Assembly (NCBI RefSeq): GCF_018070325.1
Contig: NZ_JAGPXY010000002.1
Span: 186,001-250,000, forward strand
From: Micromonospora sp. H61
GTDB taxonomy: Bacteria; Actinomycetota; Actinomycetes; Mycobacteriales; Micromonosporaceae
Length of the DNA: 64,000 nucleotides
Direction of reading: 5' to 3'
Made by a program: the position numbers and the translations under genes. The first letter of the stretch is position 1. Every line of letters begins with the position of its first letter. Below are positions 1 to 11,768 of the stretch, piece after piece. The notes beneath the pieces were generated by a model, which had not been told where the DNA came from, ran no database searches, and was given only the letters and a program-made list of their open reading frames with translations.

Positions 1-17
1 CCGGGCGGAGGTGCGGC

Positions 18-1274
18 ATGAGGTTCCCGAGAGGCCGGCGACGGCTCGCGATCGTGGTCGCGGCGCTGCTCGCGACGGCGGCCGTCGTGGTCATCGTCCA
101 CCGGGTCCTCGCACCGGCAGAGGTGAGCACTGTGGCGCGGGCCGACTATCCGACCCCGGCCCGACCGGCTGCCGGAGTGATCGGTCGGTTGCCGGTCGCC
201 CCGTTGATCGTCGACGGGAGACTGCGGGTGTACGCCGCACATCGCCAGGTCTATGCCGACCGGCCGGTCGACGGCCGGTACCGGACCAGCCCGTACTGGT
301 CGTACCGGCGGTGGCCGGCGGAGCTGACCGGGGTGGTGGCCAGCGGCAGCACTGTCGTCAGCCGCTGGTCCGACGGGAAGCTCGTCGCGCTCGACGCCCG
401 GACCGGCGCGGTGCTCTGGCGAACCGACGGCCCGGAGCCGGTCGAGAGCACGGCACCGGTGCGTCGTACCTGGGCGGCGACCGTCTGGGATGCGCCAGGG
501 CTCCAGCTCACCGACCTTCCCGACGGGCGGATCGTGCTGGTGGTGACCGGGGATGCCCAGGCGCGCGGGGTCGAGCTGCCCGGCGGCCGGGAGTTGTGGC
601 GGGTCGAGCTGCCCGGCAGGTGCCGCAGCGATGTCGGCACCAGCGCCACCGGGCAGTTGATCGGTCTGGACACCTGCGCCGGGCCGGCCACTGTCGAGTT
701 CCGGGACGCGGCGACGGGCGAGGTACGGGAGCGTTGGCGACCGCCGGGCGGCCCTGACGGGTTTGTGGTGACGCCGCTCGGCTGTCGTACCGGCGGGTCG
801 GGCTGTCTGGGGCTGCGGACCGCCGGGCCGGGTGACGAGGGCGGTCGGGGTTGGTTGTTGACTGCAGGCTCGCCGGTCGCCGCCCCCGCGTTGGACCCGG
901 CCGGCGCGGCGCTGGTGGGTGAGCAGTCCGTCGCCGTGCTCGACGGCGTCGTGGTGGGTCGATCGGCGCGTACGGGCACCGAGTTGTGGCGGTCCACGGG
1001 CCTGGGCTCGGCCCGGGTGCTGGCCGGGCAACCTGGCCGGGTGCACCTGCTGACCGAGACGAACGACCTGGTGACGCTTGATCCGGTGACCGGGCGGCAG
1101 TTGTCCCGCTTCGCGCTCAACGTCGGCTCGGATGGGACCGGCTGGGCGCCGGGGGCGGTGACCGCCGAGGACGGGTTCGTCGCGGTCGAGCGGCTCCGCA
1201 AGCCGGTCGACCCGGCTGGCGACGACAGGCGCTATTACTACACCGGCGAGGCGGTGATCCTGGCCGCCACCTGA
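18..1274 (+). CDS. Membrane-anchored PQQ-like beta-propeller protein
   Basis: 418 residues. A basic N-terminus is followed by a hydrophobic segment at about residues 10-31, so the protein is probably anchored in the membrane with the propeller outside. The rest carries PQQ-like blade repeats, for example LVALDARTGAVLWRTDG near residue 125 and a GTELWRSTG repeat further on. Such propellers are scaffolds or binding domains; no catalytic residues are recognisable. The ATG at 18 has GGAGG 6 nt upstream. A similar protein lies at 8275-9717. The specific function is unknown; the fold assignment is fairly safe. Confidence 0.75.
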   Translation: MRFPRGRRRLAIVVAALLATAAVVVIVHRVLAPAEVSTVARADYPTPARPAAGVIGRLPVAPLIVDGRLRVYAAHRQVYADRPVDGRYRTSPYWSYRRWPAELTGVVASGSTVVSRWSDGKLVALDARTGAVLWRTDGPEPVESTAPVRRTWAATVWDAPGLQLTDLPDGRIVLVVTGDAQARGVELPGGRELWRVELPGRCRSDVGTSATGQLIGLDTCAGPATVEFRDAATGEVRERWRPPGGPDGFVVTPLGCRTGGSGCLGLRTAGPGDEGGRGWLLTAGSPVAAPALDPAGAALVGEQSVAVLDGVVVGRSARTGTELWRSTGLGSARVLAGQPGRVHLLTETNDLVTLDPVTGRQLSRFALNVGSDGTGWAPGAVTAEDGFVAVERLRKPVDPAGDDRRYYYTGEAVILAAT

Positions 1275-1314
1275 TCGTGGCGTCTTCGACAGCGGAACGC
1301 CGAACCATTCCAAT

Positions 1315-1341
1315 CCCTTTGTCGCAAAAGGGTATGTTTTT
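1315..1341 (+). terminator. Possible weak terminator after the propeller gene
   Basis: CCCTTT (1315-1320) pairs with AAAGGG (1327-1332) around a 6-nt loop and is followed by TATGTTTTT. It is unusually AT-rich for this genome. It lies between the propeller gene and the LPXTG-like gene and could end the first transcript, but the stem is short. Confidence 0.3.
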
Positions 1342-1375
1342 CATGGTTCAGGTTTCCGGTGGAAGGGGTCGGCGC

Positions 1376-1732
1376 ATGGCCAGGACGGCAGCCAACTACC
1401 TCGTGGGCGGCGCACTCGCCGCCGCCGCGAGCCTGACGTTGGCGGTGTCGCCGGTGCTGGCCGCCGCGGACCCTGCCCCGGCGCGCGGGTTCGGCGCCGT
1501 CCGGGCCGAGCCGTCGGCGGGCGGCGTGACGTTCGAGATCCTCCCGGCGACGCCGACCCCGACCCAGCCGCCGCCCACGTCCACACCGACGGCACCGCCC
1601 CAACCCACACCCAGTCATGGCGGTGAGTTGCCGGTCACCGGGTCGGGCGGGTCGGCGCTGCTTCTCGCGATGCTGGGCGCAGCCCTGATCGTCGCCGGGT
1701 GGTTCGCCGTCCGCCGCCGCCGGCTGAGCTGA
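1376..1732 (+). CDS. LPXTG-like cell-wall-anchored protein
   Basis: 118 residues from the ATG at 1376, which has GGAAGGGG 7 nt upstream; ATG codons at 1334 and 1343 give longer but poorer starts. Order of parts: signal peptide ending near AVSPVLAAA, a short domain, a proline/threonine-rich spacer, then LPVTGSGG, a hydrophobic helix and a basic tail (RRRRLS). LPVTG with this tail is a sortase-type sorting signal, so the protein is expected to be linked to or held at the cell wall. The ligand is unknown. It faces the WxL-like/DUF916-like pair and may belong to the same surface locus. Confidence 0.75.
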   Translation: MARTAANYLVGGALAAAASLTLAVSPVLAAADPAPARGFGAVRAEPSAGGVTFEILPATPTPTQPPPTSTPTAPPQPTPSHGGELPVTGSGGSALLLAMLGAALIVAGWFAVRRRRLS

Positions 1733-1771
1733 CGGGCCCGGCCGGAGTCGGCCGGACTGACGGGCCCGGCC
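1729..1771. repeat. 15-bp direct repeat between convergent genes
   Basis: CTGACGGGCCCGGCC occurs at 1729-1743 and again at 1757-1771. The spacer holds GGCCG-GAGT-CGGCC, a small hairpin. The repeat begins at the stop codon of the LPXTG-like gene and lies ahead of the convergent gene end at 1802, so a terminator role is possible. Confidence 0.45.
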
Positions 1772-1801
1772 CGAGCCGGCGGTCGGACTGCCCCGCCCGA
1801 A

Positions 1802-2866
1802 TCAATGCCCGGCCGGGGTGCGCTCCCTCGGGCGGCCGGCGGGAGGTCGACCGGACCGGCGGGAACGACGGCCCAGGATGGCGAGGCCGACCACCAGCAG
1901 CAGGCCCGCGACGGCCGCCGCCGCAGTCCACCCGGAGAAGATCCGGGAGACGACACTGCCCCGTTTCCCGACCTGACCAGCGTCTGGGAACGTGATCTGC
2001 GCGGTGATGCTCCGCTTCACCAGGCCGCTCTCCAGGTTCACCTCTGCCTTCCAGGGGCCGTTCGGCAGCGTGACCGGGAATCGGGCGATGACCTGCCCGG
2101 ACGCGCCCGGCGCCAGTGTGACGCCCTGCCCGACCGGAAACGGGCCGGCCCGGCTGCCGGCCGGACCATCGCTCAGGCTGACCGCGCCGGTCAGGTCGAT
2201 GGCACGGCCTCCGGTGTTGGTGACCTGGACGGTCAGCGACGGTTCGCCCTCGGGGCTGCGGGCCGGGCGTACCTCGCCGATCGAGAAGTCGGAGGCGGGT
2301 TCGCCGCCGGGGCCGATATCAAGGTATATCCGGACCCCGACCCGGTGGACCTGAGTGATCTCGCCGCCGGCCCGGGGAGTTGACGCGGTGGACGCCCAGA
2401 CCACCCCGTACCGCTCGCCGCGGGAGGCGGGCGGCGGCACCGCGATGGTCGCCTGGACCCGAGCCTCGCCCCGCGGTCCCAGCTCCACGGAGCGCTCGTC
2501 GAGGCTGACCCAGGAGGTCAGCTCGTTCTCGGCGCGCCCCTCGCCGAAGCGGAACGCCCCACCCTCCAGGGTTGCGGCTGCCGGGTACACGTCGACCCGA
2601 CGGGTCTGGTCGGTGCGGTTGACGATCAGCAGTTGTCGCTTGATGGTGGCGCCCGGCGGTAGGTGGTCGACGATGTAGCGCAGCGCCCTGGGGTCGGTGC
2701 GGCGCTCGGTCGGGGCTTCCAGCAACCGGATCCCGATGGTGCCGTCGTCCGATCCCGCTTCCGGTTCGACCGCGCCGGCCCGGGTCGACAGACCCGGACC
2801 GGCGAGGCAGAACAGGGCGAGCGCGACCGCGATGGTCGACCGCCCCCGGGGGCTACGCCACCGAAT
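1802..2866 (-). CDS. DUF916-like (WxL-interacting type) secreted membrane-anchored protein
   Basis: The body has the features of the DUF916/WxL-interacting family: GTIGIRLLEAPTERRTDPRA, then DHLPPGATIKRQLLIVNRT, a second beta-sandwich region, a C-terminal helix (residues GWTAAAAVAGLLLVVGLAIL) and a basic proline-rich tail. The first ordinary start in frame is a TTG at 2725, but reading frame and family-like sequence continue upstream through a convincing signal peptide (STIAVALALFCLAGPGLSTR). Back to the in-frame stop at 2870-2872 there is no ATG, GTG or TTG. The candidate is an ATT at 2864-2866, overlapping the end of the upstream gene. From there the product is about 354 residues, as expected for the family. 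The start is therefore uncertain, the family fairly clear. Confidence 0.65.
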   Translation of the reverse strand: MRWRSPRGRSTIAVALALFCLAGPGLSTRAGAVEPEAGSDDGTIGIRLLEAPTERRTDPRALRYIVDHLPPGATIKRQLLIVNRTDQTRRVDVYPAAATLEGGAFRFGEGRAENELTSWVSLDERSVELGPRGEARVQATIAVPPPASRGERYGVVWASTASTPRAGGEITQVHRVGVRIYLDIGPGGEPASDFSIGEVRPARSPEGEPSLTVQVTNTGGRAIDLTGAVSLSDGPAGSRAGPFPVGQGVTLAPGASGQVIARFPVTLPNGPWKAEVNLESGLVKRSITAQITFPDAGQVGKRGSVVSRIFSGWTAAAAVAGLLLVVGLAILGRRSRRSGRPPAGRPRERTPAGH

Positions 2867-3407
2867 GTGTCACCGTGCCGGTGTAGACGCCCGCGATGCT
2901 GTCCAGCGGGACGTTGACGTCCAGGGTGGGGTTCCAGGCGGCGGTGTTGCCGCCGGTGCCGCCGGCGTGGGTGAACGCGGTGAGCGGGGTGACGCTGTCC
3001 AGCGGGTCGGCGTCGCCGGCGGTGGCCTGCCCCGGCGTGAAGGTGCCGTCACCGGTGGTCGCCGTCGCCGGGCCGGACCAGTAGTCGATCTCAGACGGAA
3101 GGACCGTCTCGGGTGGTGAGCCGCCGCCGGTCTGGAAGACGCTCGCGGTCACCGAGGCGACCCAGGAGGCGTCAGCGGAACCTCGGGAGTCGGTGACCGT
3201 CACGACGCCGAGTTGGCCGGTGATGACGCTACCGGGGGCACCGTCACCGAGGTCGGCGGTGGCCGGCGCGACGATGTCGAGGGTGCCGGCGAGCACCTCG
3301 AAGGTGGCCGTCGTGTCATCCGTGGGGGCGGCGGCGGCCGGTGCCGCGAGGAAGCCCACCATCGCCGCGGCGGCCGCCCCGGCAAGACAGATCTTGGCAG
3401 TACGCAC
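2853..3407 (-). CDS. WxL-domain-like secreted protein
   Basis: 184 residues from a GTG at 3407. There is a signal peptide (MRTAKICLAGAAAAAMVGFL, cleavage after about APAAAA), then a beta-rich domain with SWVASVTAS in the middle and AGVYTGTVTHSVA at the C-terminus. These resemble the two conserved strands of WxL domains, which bind peptidoglycan non-covalently in Firmicutes. The following gene, overlapping by about 14 nt, is DUF916-like, the usual genetic partner of WxL proteins. The second strand here has TH rather than TW, so this is a divergent member. Confidence 0.55.
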   Translation of the reverse strand: MRTAKICLAGAAAAAMVGFLAAPAAAAPTDDTTATFEVLAGTLDIVAPATADLGDGAPGSVITGQLGVVTVTDSRGSADASWVASVTASVFQTGGGSPPETVLPSEIDYWSGPATATTGDGTFTPGQATAGDADPLDSVTPLTAFTHAGGTGGNTAAWNPTLDVNVPLDSIAGVYTGTVTHSVA

Positions 3408-3545
3408 TGTGTTTTACCCCGTTCTCGAAGTGAGCCGACGCGATCCTCGGCACGTCTGGCTACTTCGAAAGATAGGGCAAATCAGGCATAAAACCGGACA
3501 AAGACCGCAACCGTCACTACTTGGTCACAGGTGATCGATCAGTGC

Positions 3546-4649
3546 TCAGGTCAGCGCCGCCTCCGCAGCCGTCAGGAACGCGTCGTTCTCGGCCGGGGTG
3601 CCGATGGTGACCCGGACCCCGTCCCCGGCGAACGGCCGCACGATCACGCCGCGCGCCTCGCACGCCTTGCCGAACGCCACCGCCCGCTCGCCCAGCGGCA
3701 GCCAGACGAAGTTGGCCTGGCTCGTCGGCACCTCGGGCACGAACTTGCGCAGCGCCTCGGTGACCCGGTCCCGCTCGGCGACGACCAGGGCGCAGCGGCG
3801 CTCCATCTCCGCCACCTGGGTCAGCGCGGCGAGCGCCCCGGCCTGAGCTGCCGTGCTGCTGGAGAACGGGGTCGCCACCTTACGGATGGCGGCCGCCACC
3901 ACCGGCTGGGCAACCAGCCAGCCCATCCGCAGCCCGGCGAGCCCCCACGCCTTCGACAGCGTGCGCAACACCGCGACGTTCGGCCGGTCCAGGTAGTCGA
4001 GACCGTCCGGCACCTCCGCGTCGGTGACGAACTCCCGGTACGCCTCGTCGATCACCACCAGCACGTCGTCCGGCACCGCGTCGAGGAACCGGTCCAGCTC
4101 GGCCCGGCGCAGTGCCGTACCCGTGGGGTTGTTCGGGTTGCAGACGAAAATCACCCGGGTCCGGTCGGTCACCGCCGCGGCCATCGCCGCCAGGTCGTGC
4201 CCGTGCCCGGCGTCGTTGGGCACCCGCACGCTGGTCGCGCCGCTGGTCGCCACGATGATCGGGTACGCCTCGAAGGACCGCCACGAGTAGAGCACCTCGT
4301 CGCCGGGCAGGCAGGTGGCACGCACGAGGTGCTCGGCCAGCGCCACCGAACCGCAGCCGGTGGCGATCCGATCGGCGTCCACCCCGTACCGCTGGGCCAG
4401 CGCGTCCCGCAGCGCGACCACACCCATGTCCGGGTAGCGGTGCGAGGTGGTGATCGCCTCGGTGACCGCCTCCACAACGCCGGGCAGTGGCCCGTACGGC
4501 ACCTCGTTGCTGGCCAGCTTGATGGCCTCCGGCAGGCCCAACTCCCGGGCCAGGTCGGCGGGGCTGCGCCCCGGCACGTAGCTGGGCAGTGCGTCCAGGT
4601 CGACGCGGGTCAGCCGCAGCGCCGGCTGGTGACGTCCGGAGTCGGTCAT
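3546..4649 (-). CDS. hisC: HisC-like PLP aminotransferase (histidinol-phosphate or aromatic)
   Basis: 367 residues, fold type I aminotransferase. NPNNPTGT is at about 171-178, DEAY at 201-204, and the PLP lysine in [15 protein letters not shown] is K233. HisC enzymes transfer the amino group of histidinol phosphate; close relatives (Pat) act on aromatic amino acids. No other his genes are nearby, and this is the last gene of the run that starts with 4-hydroxyphenylpyruvate dioxygenase. An aromatic role, making 4-hydroxyphenylpyruvate from tyrosine, is therefore an attractive inference. The start overlaps the preceding gene by 4 nt (ATGA), so translation is probably coupled. Confidence 0.85.
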   Translation of the reverse strand: MTDSGRHQPALRLTRVDLDALPSYVPGRSPADLARELGLPEAIKLASNEVPYGPLPGVVEAVTEAITTSHRYPDMGVVALRDALAQRYGVDADRIATGCGSVALAEHLVRATCLPGDEVLYSWRSFEAYPIIVATSGATSVRVPNDAGHGHDLAAMAAAVTDRTRVIFVCNPNNPTGTALRRAELDRFLDAVPDDVLVVIDEAYREFVTDAEVPDGLDYLDRPNVAVLRTLSKAWGLAGLRMGWLVAQPVVAAAIRKVATPFSSSTAAQAGALAALTQVAEMERRCALVVAERDRVTEALRKFVPEVPTSQANFVWLPLGERAVAFGKACEARGVIVRPFAGDGVRVTIGTPAENDAFLTAAEAALT

Positions 4650-5638
4650 GGGGTGTCTCCCGGGGGCTGGTTACGGTCGTTCGAGGGGGCGGTTTCGGTC
4701 TGGTGGGGGACTTCGACGACCACCGTCTGCGCGCGCTTGTCGTGCAGCGCCTGGCGCAGGGGGTGGTCGAAGAGGGGGGAGAGAGCGTCGACGAGTTGCA
4801 GCACCAGGCCGAGCCCGGCGCAGTACCAGAGCAGAGTCGGCAGGCCCAGCGTGCTCCACCGGCTCAGCGCCCGGCGGACGCCCAGCGGCTGGTCGGCGGC
4901 CATCGGCACCGCCCGGATCCGCATCACCCGCTTGCCGACGGTCTGCCCGCCGGAGGCCATTGTCGGCACCTCGTACGCCAGCCAGAGCGCGGTGGCGATC
5001 AGCAGGATCGCCACCAGCAGAGAACCGGCCTGCTCACCGGGCATCGGCAGACCGTCGGCGGAGGTGTCGCCCCGCGCCGCGCGCCGGAAGACCTCCTGCC
5101 AGTACGGCGCCCACTCCTGCGCCCAGCGCCAGACGAACCAGCCGTTGACAACCACGTTCAGTGCGAAGACGAGGCCGAAGTCGATCAGCCGGGCGACCAA
5201 CCTGCGGCCGTAGCCGGCCAGCCTGAGGCCGTGCGGTCGCGGCTCCAGCGGTCGTCCGGGCCAGCCGGGGTGACCGGCCGGTGGCGCCCAGCCGGGAGGG
5301 GCACCCGGCGGGGTCCAGCCCGGCGGACCGCCCTGCGGACCCCAGCCGGGAGGGCCGGCCTGTGGTCCCCAGCCCGGGCCGTGTCCCGGTTGCGGGCCGT
5401 ACCCAGGGGGTGGGCCCTGCTGGGGCGACCAGCCCGGCGCGCCAGTCGCCGAGTCGGGGGTCGTCGACGCCGCGGGCGCGGCCGGGGTGACCGGCGCGGG
5501 CGGTGGCTCGGGCGGCGGTGGGCCGTCCGGAGGGGTGGCGTCGACAGGAATGGGCGCACCCAGCCAGCCCTCGCCGTCCCAGTACCGTCGGGTCTCAGTG
5601 TCGGCGGGGTCGACATACCAGCCAGGTTGAACGCTCAC
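4646..5638 (-). CDS. DUF2510/RDD-family membrane protein
   Basis: 330 residues. The N-terminus is a DUF2510 motif ([20 protein letters not shown]), followed by about 110 residues rich in proline, glycine and tryptophan, then an RDD domain starting near [13 protein letters not shown] with three to four membrane helices and [15 protein letters not shown] proteins are small membrane proteins of mostly unknown role, some linked to ion transport. The GTG start overlaps the stop of the next RDD gene by 4 nt, and the stop overlaps hisC by 4 nt. It is probably a duplicate of its neighbour with a different N-terminus. Confidence 0.85.
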   Translation of the reverse strand: MSVQPGWYVDPADTETRRYWDGEGWLGAPIPVDATPPDGPPPPEPPPAPVTPAAPAASTTPDSATGAPGWSPQQGPPPGYGPQPGHGPGWGPQAGPPGWGPQGGPPGWTPPGAPPGWAPPAGHPGWPGRPLEPRPHGLRLAGYGRRLVARLIDFGLVFALNVVVNGWFVWRWAQEWAPYWQEVFRRAARGDTSADGLPMPGEQAGSLLVAILLIATALWLAYEVPTMASGGQTVGKRVMRIRAVPMAADQPLGVRRALSRWSTLGLPTLLWYCAGLGLVLQLVDALSPLFDHPLRQALHDKRAQTVVVEVPHQTETAPSNDRNQPPGDTP

Positions 5639-6342
5639 GAAGACACCTTAACGACGACCGTCGCAGCGAACTTGTCATGGAGGCACTGCTGCCACGGCTT
5701 GTCCCAGAGCTGCCAGAACCCGTCGGCGTAGCTGAGCCCGGGTACCAGTGAAGCCGCCAGGTACTGCACGAGCCATCGCCGGCCAGCCATCCGCCGGTCC
5801 AGGGTGTGGGTCGGGTCGAACGGCACCACGCGCAGCTTCATCACCTTCTTGCCGAGCGTCTGACCGCCGCGCTTGAGGTACTCCACGTGGTAAAGCCAGT
5901 AGAACCCGAGCATCACGACGAGGAGCCCGAGATGGAGCAGCAGGATCGGCAGGAAGAAATCGACGAAGAAGGTGCCCGGCTCGGGTTCCACGAAAGTCCC
6001 GTCGGGGTTGGTCTGCGTCATCTCGGTGAACATCCGCCACCAGAGGATGAGGAAGAACGGGCTGAACAACGCAAGCGACACCGCGCTCGCCAGCGCCGTG
6101 TCGATCAGCCAGGCCAGCAGCCGGTCGGTGAAGCTGGCCAGCGGCTGACCACTCGGGCTCAGCTGCGGGGGCAGCGGGCCGGGTGGGCCAGCATGCCACT
6201 GCGGTGGGGCGTACCCGGGTGGGGCGTACTGCGGCGGCGCGGCGTACCCGTGGGGGTGTGGGCCGGGCTGCGGCGCGAAGCCGCCGGCGGTGGGTCGGGG
6301 CCCACCGGCCGGCGGCGTCGGGTACGACGGAGGTTGCGTCAC
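5635..6342 (-). CDS. RDD-family membrane protein
   Basis: 235 residues from a GTG at 6342, 11 nt after the dioxygenase stop. The N-terminal 75 residues are proline-, glycine- and tyrosine-rich (APPGYAPPQ-type repeats). The RDD domain has RLLAWLIDTALASAV, two further hydrophobic segments, GGQTLGKKVMKLR and a C-terminal LHDKFAATVVV like that of its paralogue. A much longer open frame runs upstream through the dioxygenase gene but is only its shadow. Function in this operon is unknown. Confidence 0.8.
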   Translation of the reverse strand: MTQPPSYPTPPAGGPRPTAGGFAPQPGPHPHGYAAPPQYAPPGYAPPQWHAGPPGPLPPQLSPSGQPLASFTDRLLAWLIDTALASAVSLALFSPFFLILWWRMFTEMTQTNPDGTFVEPEPGTFFVDFFLPILLLHLGLLVVMLGFYWLYHVEYLKRGGQTLGKKVMKLRVVPFDPTHTLDRRMAGRRWLVQYLAASLVPGLSYADGFWQLWDKPWQQCLHDKFAATVVVKVSS

Positions 6343-6353
6343 GCTCGCAAGTG

Positions 6354-7689
<1,336 letters not shown>

Positions 7690-7698
7690 TGTTCACTC

Positions 7699-8202
7699 AT
7701 GAATGGTGAGCAGAATGTACAGCTCGACGTGCTCGACGTGCGCTTGATCGAACTGCTCGCCGAGGAGCCGCGGATCGGGGTGCTGGAGTGCTCCCGGCGG
7801 CTCGGGGTGGCCCGGGGCACCGTGCAGGCGAGGCTGGACAAGCTCGTCGAGCGGCGGGTCATCGAGGGCTTCGGCCCCGAGATCGCACCGGCCGCCATCG
7901 GGTTCGGGGTGACCAGCTTCGTCACCCTGGAGATCAGTCAGCGGCACGGCCACGACCCGGTCACCGCTCACCTCGCCGCCATCCCCGAGGTGTTGGAGGC
8001 GCACACCATCACCGGCTCCAGCGACCTGCTCTGCCGGATCGTGGCCCGTTCCAACACCGACCTGCAACGGGTCATCGACCAGATCGTCTCGTCCGCCGGC
8101 ATCACCCGCGCCTCGACGATCATCGCGTTGGCCGAGCAGATTCCCTACCGCACGCTTCCGCTGGTGCGAAGCGCTGTTCGGGCCGAGGGAAGAGTGCTGT
8201 AA
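7699..8202 (+). CDS. AsnC/Lrp-family transcriptional regulator
   Basis: 167 residues. An N-terminal winged helix-turn-helix (LDVLDVRLIELLAEEPRIGV, then SRRLGVARGTVQARLDKL) is followed by the ligand-binding RAM/Lrp domain (VLEAHTITGSSDLLCRIVAR). Such proteins are octameric amino-acid-sensing regulators. The gene is divergent from hppD with about 139 nt between starts, so it likely regulates tyrosine catabolism, with an aromatic amino acid or ketoacid as a plausible effector. The ATG at 7699 fits the family N-terminus; upstream in-frame sequence is hppD antisense. Confidence 0.88.
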   Translation: MNGEQNVQLDVLDVRLIELLAEEPRIGVLECSRRLGVARGTVQARLDKLVERRVIEGFGPEIAPAAIGFGVTSFVTLEISQRHGHDPVTAHLAAIPEVLEAHTITGSSDLLCRIVARSNTDLQRVIDQIVSSAGITRASTIIALAEQIPYRTLPLVRSAVRAEGRVL

Positions 8203-8268
8203 CACCTCCGAGCGCAGAAAGCGCGGCGACACGGCGGCGCGGGCGTACGGAAGATCCGTGATCGTGGC

Positions 8269-8274
8269 TACGGT
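8269..8274 (+). promoter_or_regulatory. Leaderless-type -10 box before the second propeller gene
   Basis: TACGGT lies 6 nt before the GTG at 8281, and no ribosome-binding site is visible. This fits a leaderless transcript starting at 8281. Confidence 0.45.
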
Positions 8275-9717
8275 GTGCGGGTGGCGAAGGGGAGCGTGCG
8301 CGGTGGGCTGCTGCTCGGCCTCGCCGTGGTCGTCGCGCTCGCCGCCACCGGCGTGTGGAACCCGTTCCCCGGCCTGTGGGACTGGGTGGACCGCAGCGAA
8401 CCCATCTCCGAGCCCGACGTGGTCTGGCAGCAACGGGTCGGCGGCACTCCGCGCAGCGTGACCATCGCCGGCGACGCCGTCGTGGTCGAGCAGCGCACCC
8501 GGGTCGAGGCTCGCAGCCTGGCCACCGGCGCCCAGCTCTGGGAGCGCAAGGCGGACTGGGCGGCGGTCGCCGGCGGCGACCGGGACCCGGTCGTGGCCGT
8601 GGGCAAGCTCCTGGTCAAGGGGTACGAACTGCTCGACCCGACGACCGGGGTGACCCGGCGGCGTGACGACGACGCGGTAGCCGTCTGGACGTACCGCAAC
8701 CTGCTCCTCGACGCCAGGTGCACGGACGCCACCGACTGCACCCTGAGCGCCTGGGACCCGCGTGGCACGGCACCGCTCTGGACGGCCTTCCTGCCCGGGG
8801 TCCACAGCGGCCTGCTCGCCGACAATCCCGGCCTGCGCGGCACCCGCCGGCTCACCGCCACCCGGATCGACGACGGCGTGGTCGGGGCGGAGGCCGCGCC
8901 ACCGCTGCTCGGCTTCCCGGTCGACGGTCGGGTCCACGTGGTCGACACCGCCACCGGCCGGGTGCTGCAGAACGTCGAGCCCGGCCGGGAGGAGCGGCTC
9001 TCCGTGGTGGGCGGTCGGCTGCTGCGGATCGCCGCCCGATCCCAGGACGGCACCTGTTACTTCGCCATCTCCGCCCGGGACTCGGCGACCGGGCAGGAGG
9101 CCTGGCAGCGGGCCGGCATCAACCTGCGTACCGCCGACTCCGCCGGCTGCGTGCAACGCGAGGACCCGCAGGGTGCGCGGAACGTGCTGATCGGCGTCGC
9201 CCCGGACGGCCGCGAGGCGGTCATCGACGGGTACGACGGCCGGCTGCTCTGGGTCGGTGAGCCGGGCACAAAGTTGATCGCGGTGGACGACCGTTCGGCG
9301 GTGTTCCGGGCCGCCGACAAACGCTCGGTCATCGCCCGTGAGCTGGGCACCGAGAAGGTGCTCTGGACGCGACAGGCCAGCGGCAAGGCCGGGGCCGCGC
9401 TCACCCCGTACGCGGCGGTGGTGGCCGACGAGAAGCCGTCCCGGCTGGCGGCGCTGGATCCGCGCACCGGCCGGGAGTTGGCCGTCCTGCGCACCTCGGC
9501 GAACGCCCTCGCCGTCGGGTCGCAGGGCATGATCATCGGTGAGGGGCGGGAGATCGGGTACGTCCGCTTCGGCGCGTCCGGAAGCTCGCCCACCCGACCC
9601 CCCAGCGACGGTGGGAATCCCGGGCCGGGCGGCCCCGGCCCGGGCGGGCCGAACGACGGCGACTGCGGGCCGAAGGGGGAACTCTGCCCCGACCCCGGCG
9701 GCGGCAAGGACGGCTGA
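8275..9717 (+). CDS. Membrane-anchored PQQ-like beta-propeller protein
   Basis: 480 residues from the GTG at 8275; a GTG at 8281 is equally likely because of the -10 box. One N-terminal membrane helix (GGLLLGLAVVVALAATGVW) precedes a propeller with blade repeats such as VEARSLATGAQLWERK and REAVIDGYDGRLLWVGE. The last 50 residues are a glycine/proline-rich tail with two cysteines. It is similar in plan to the protein at 18-1274 but has a longer tail. Probably an extracytoplasmic binding or scaffold protein; ligand unknown. Confidence 0.75.
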   Translation: MRVAKGSVRGGLLLGLAVVVALAATGVWNPFPGLWDWVDRSEPISEPDVVWQQRVGGTPRSVTIAGDAVVVEQRTRVEARSLATGAQLWERKADWAAVAGGDRDPVVAVGKLLVKGYELLDPTTGVTRRRDDDAVAVWTYRNLLLDARCTDATDCTLSAWDPRGTAPLWTAFLPGVHSGLLADNPGLRGTRRLTATRIDDGVVGAEAAPPLLGFPVDGRVHVVDTATGRVLQNVEPGREERLSVVGGRLLRIAARSQDGTCYFAISARDSATGQEAWQRAGINLRTADSAGCVQREDPQGARNVLIGVAPDGREAVIDGYDGRLLWVGEPGTKLIAVDDRSAVFRAADKRSVIARELGTEKVLWTRQASGKAGAALTPYAAVVADEKPSRLAALDPRTGRELAVLRTSANALAVGSQGMIIGEGREIGYVRFGASGSSPTRPPSDGGNPGPGGPGPGGPNDGDCGPKGELCPDPGGGKDG

Positions 9718-9828
9718 GCGGGTGGTTCGCCAGATGATCCGGACGGCGGCCGGGCCCGGCGCGCCCGGTGGATGAGAGCGGCGTCCCAGGACCCGCCCGG
9801 CGGGTGGGAGTGATCGACCGGTCTGCCC

Positions 9829-9834
9829 TAGGCT
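9829..9834 (+). promoter_or_regulatory. Leaderless-type -10 box of the class I fumarase gene
   Basis: TAGGCT lies 8 nt before the ATG at 9843, and no ribosome-binding site is seen between them. The spacing suggests that transcription begins at or next to the start codon. Confidence 0.5.
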
Positions 9835-9842
9835 TGCCGCTC

Positions 9843-11510
<1,668 letters not shown>

Positions 11511-11528
11511 CCCCACAGGTACGCCAAC

Positions 11529-11556
11529 GGGCGCCGGGCGAACTCGCCCGGCGCCC
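11529..11556 (+). terminator. Strong hairpin terminator after the class I fumarase
   Basis: A 13-bp perfect inverted repeat, GGGCGCCGGGCGA (11529-11541) against TCGCCCGGCGCCC (11544-11556), starts 19 nt after the stop codon. There is no T-run, as is common in actinomycete terminators. Confidence 0.8.
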
Positions 11557-11768
11557 GCTCTGTCGCCCGTGCTCTGCCGACATCGGTACGCCCGCCCCCT
11601 GGGGTGGGACGGGCGCACCGCCCCCGTCGGATGCCGTCACCGACAACTCGCAATGAGTGTGCTGCGCACCGCTGTCGATCCGCTCTCAGATCACTATCGC
11701 CTGGCCGAGGCGGTCTGTTACCGCCGGACTACTCTGCTGGAAGTTGCACCACTGATGCGGGAGAGCAG

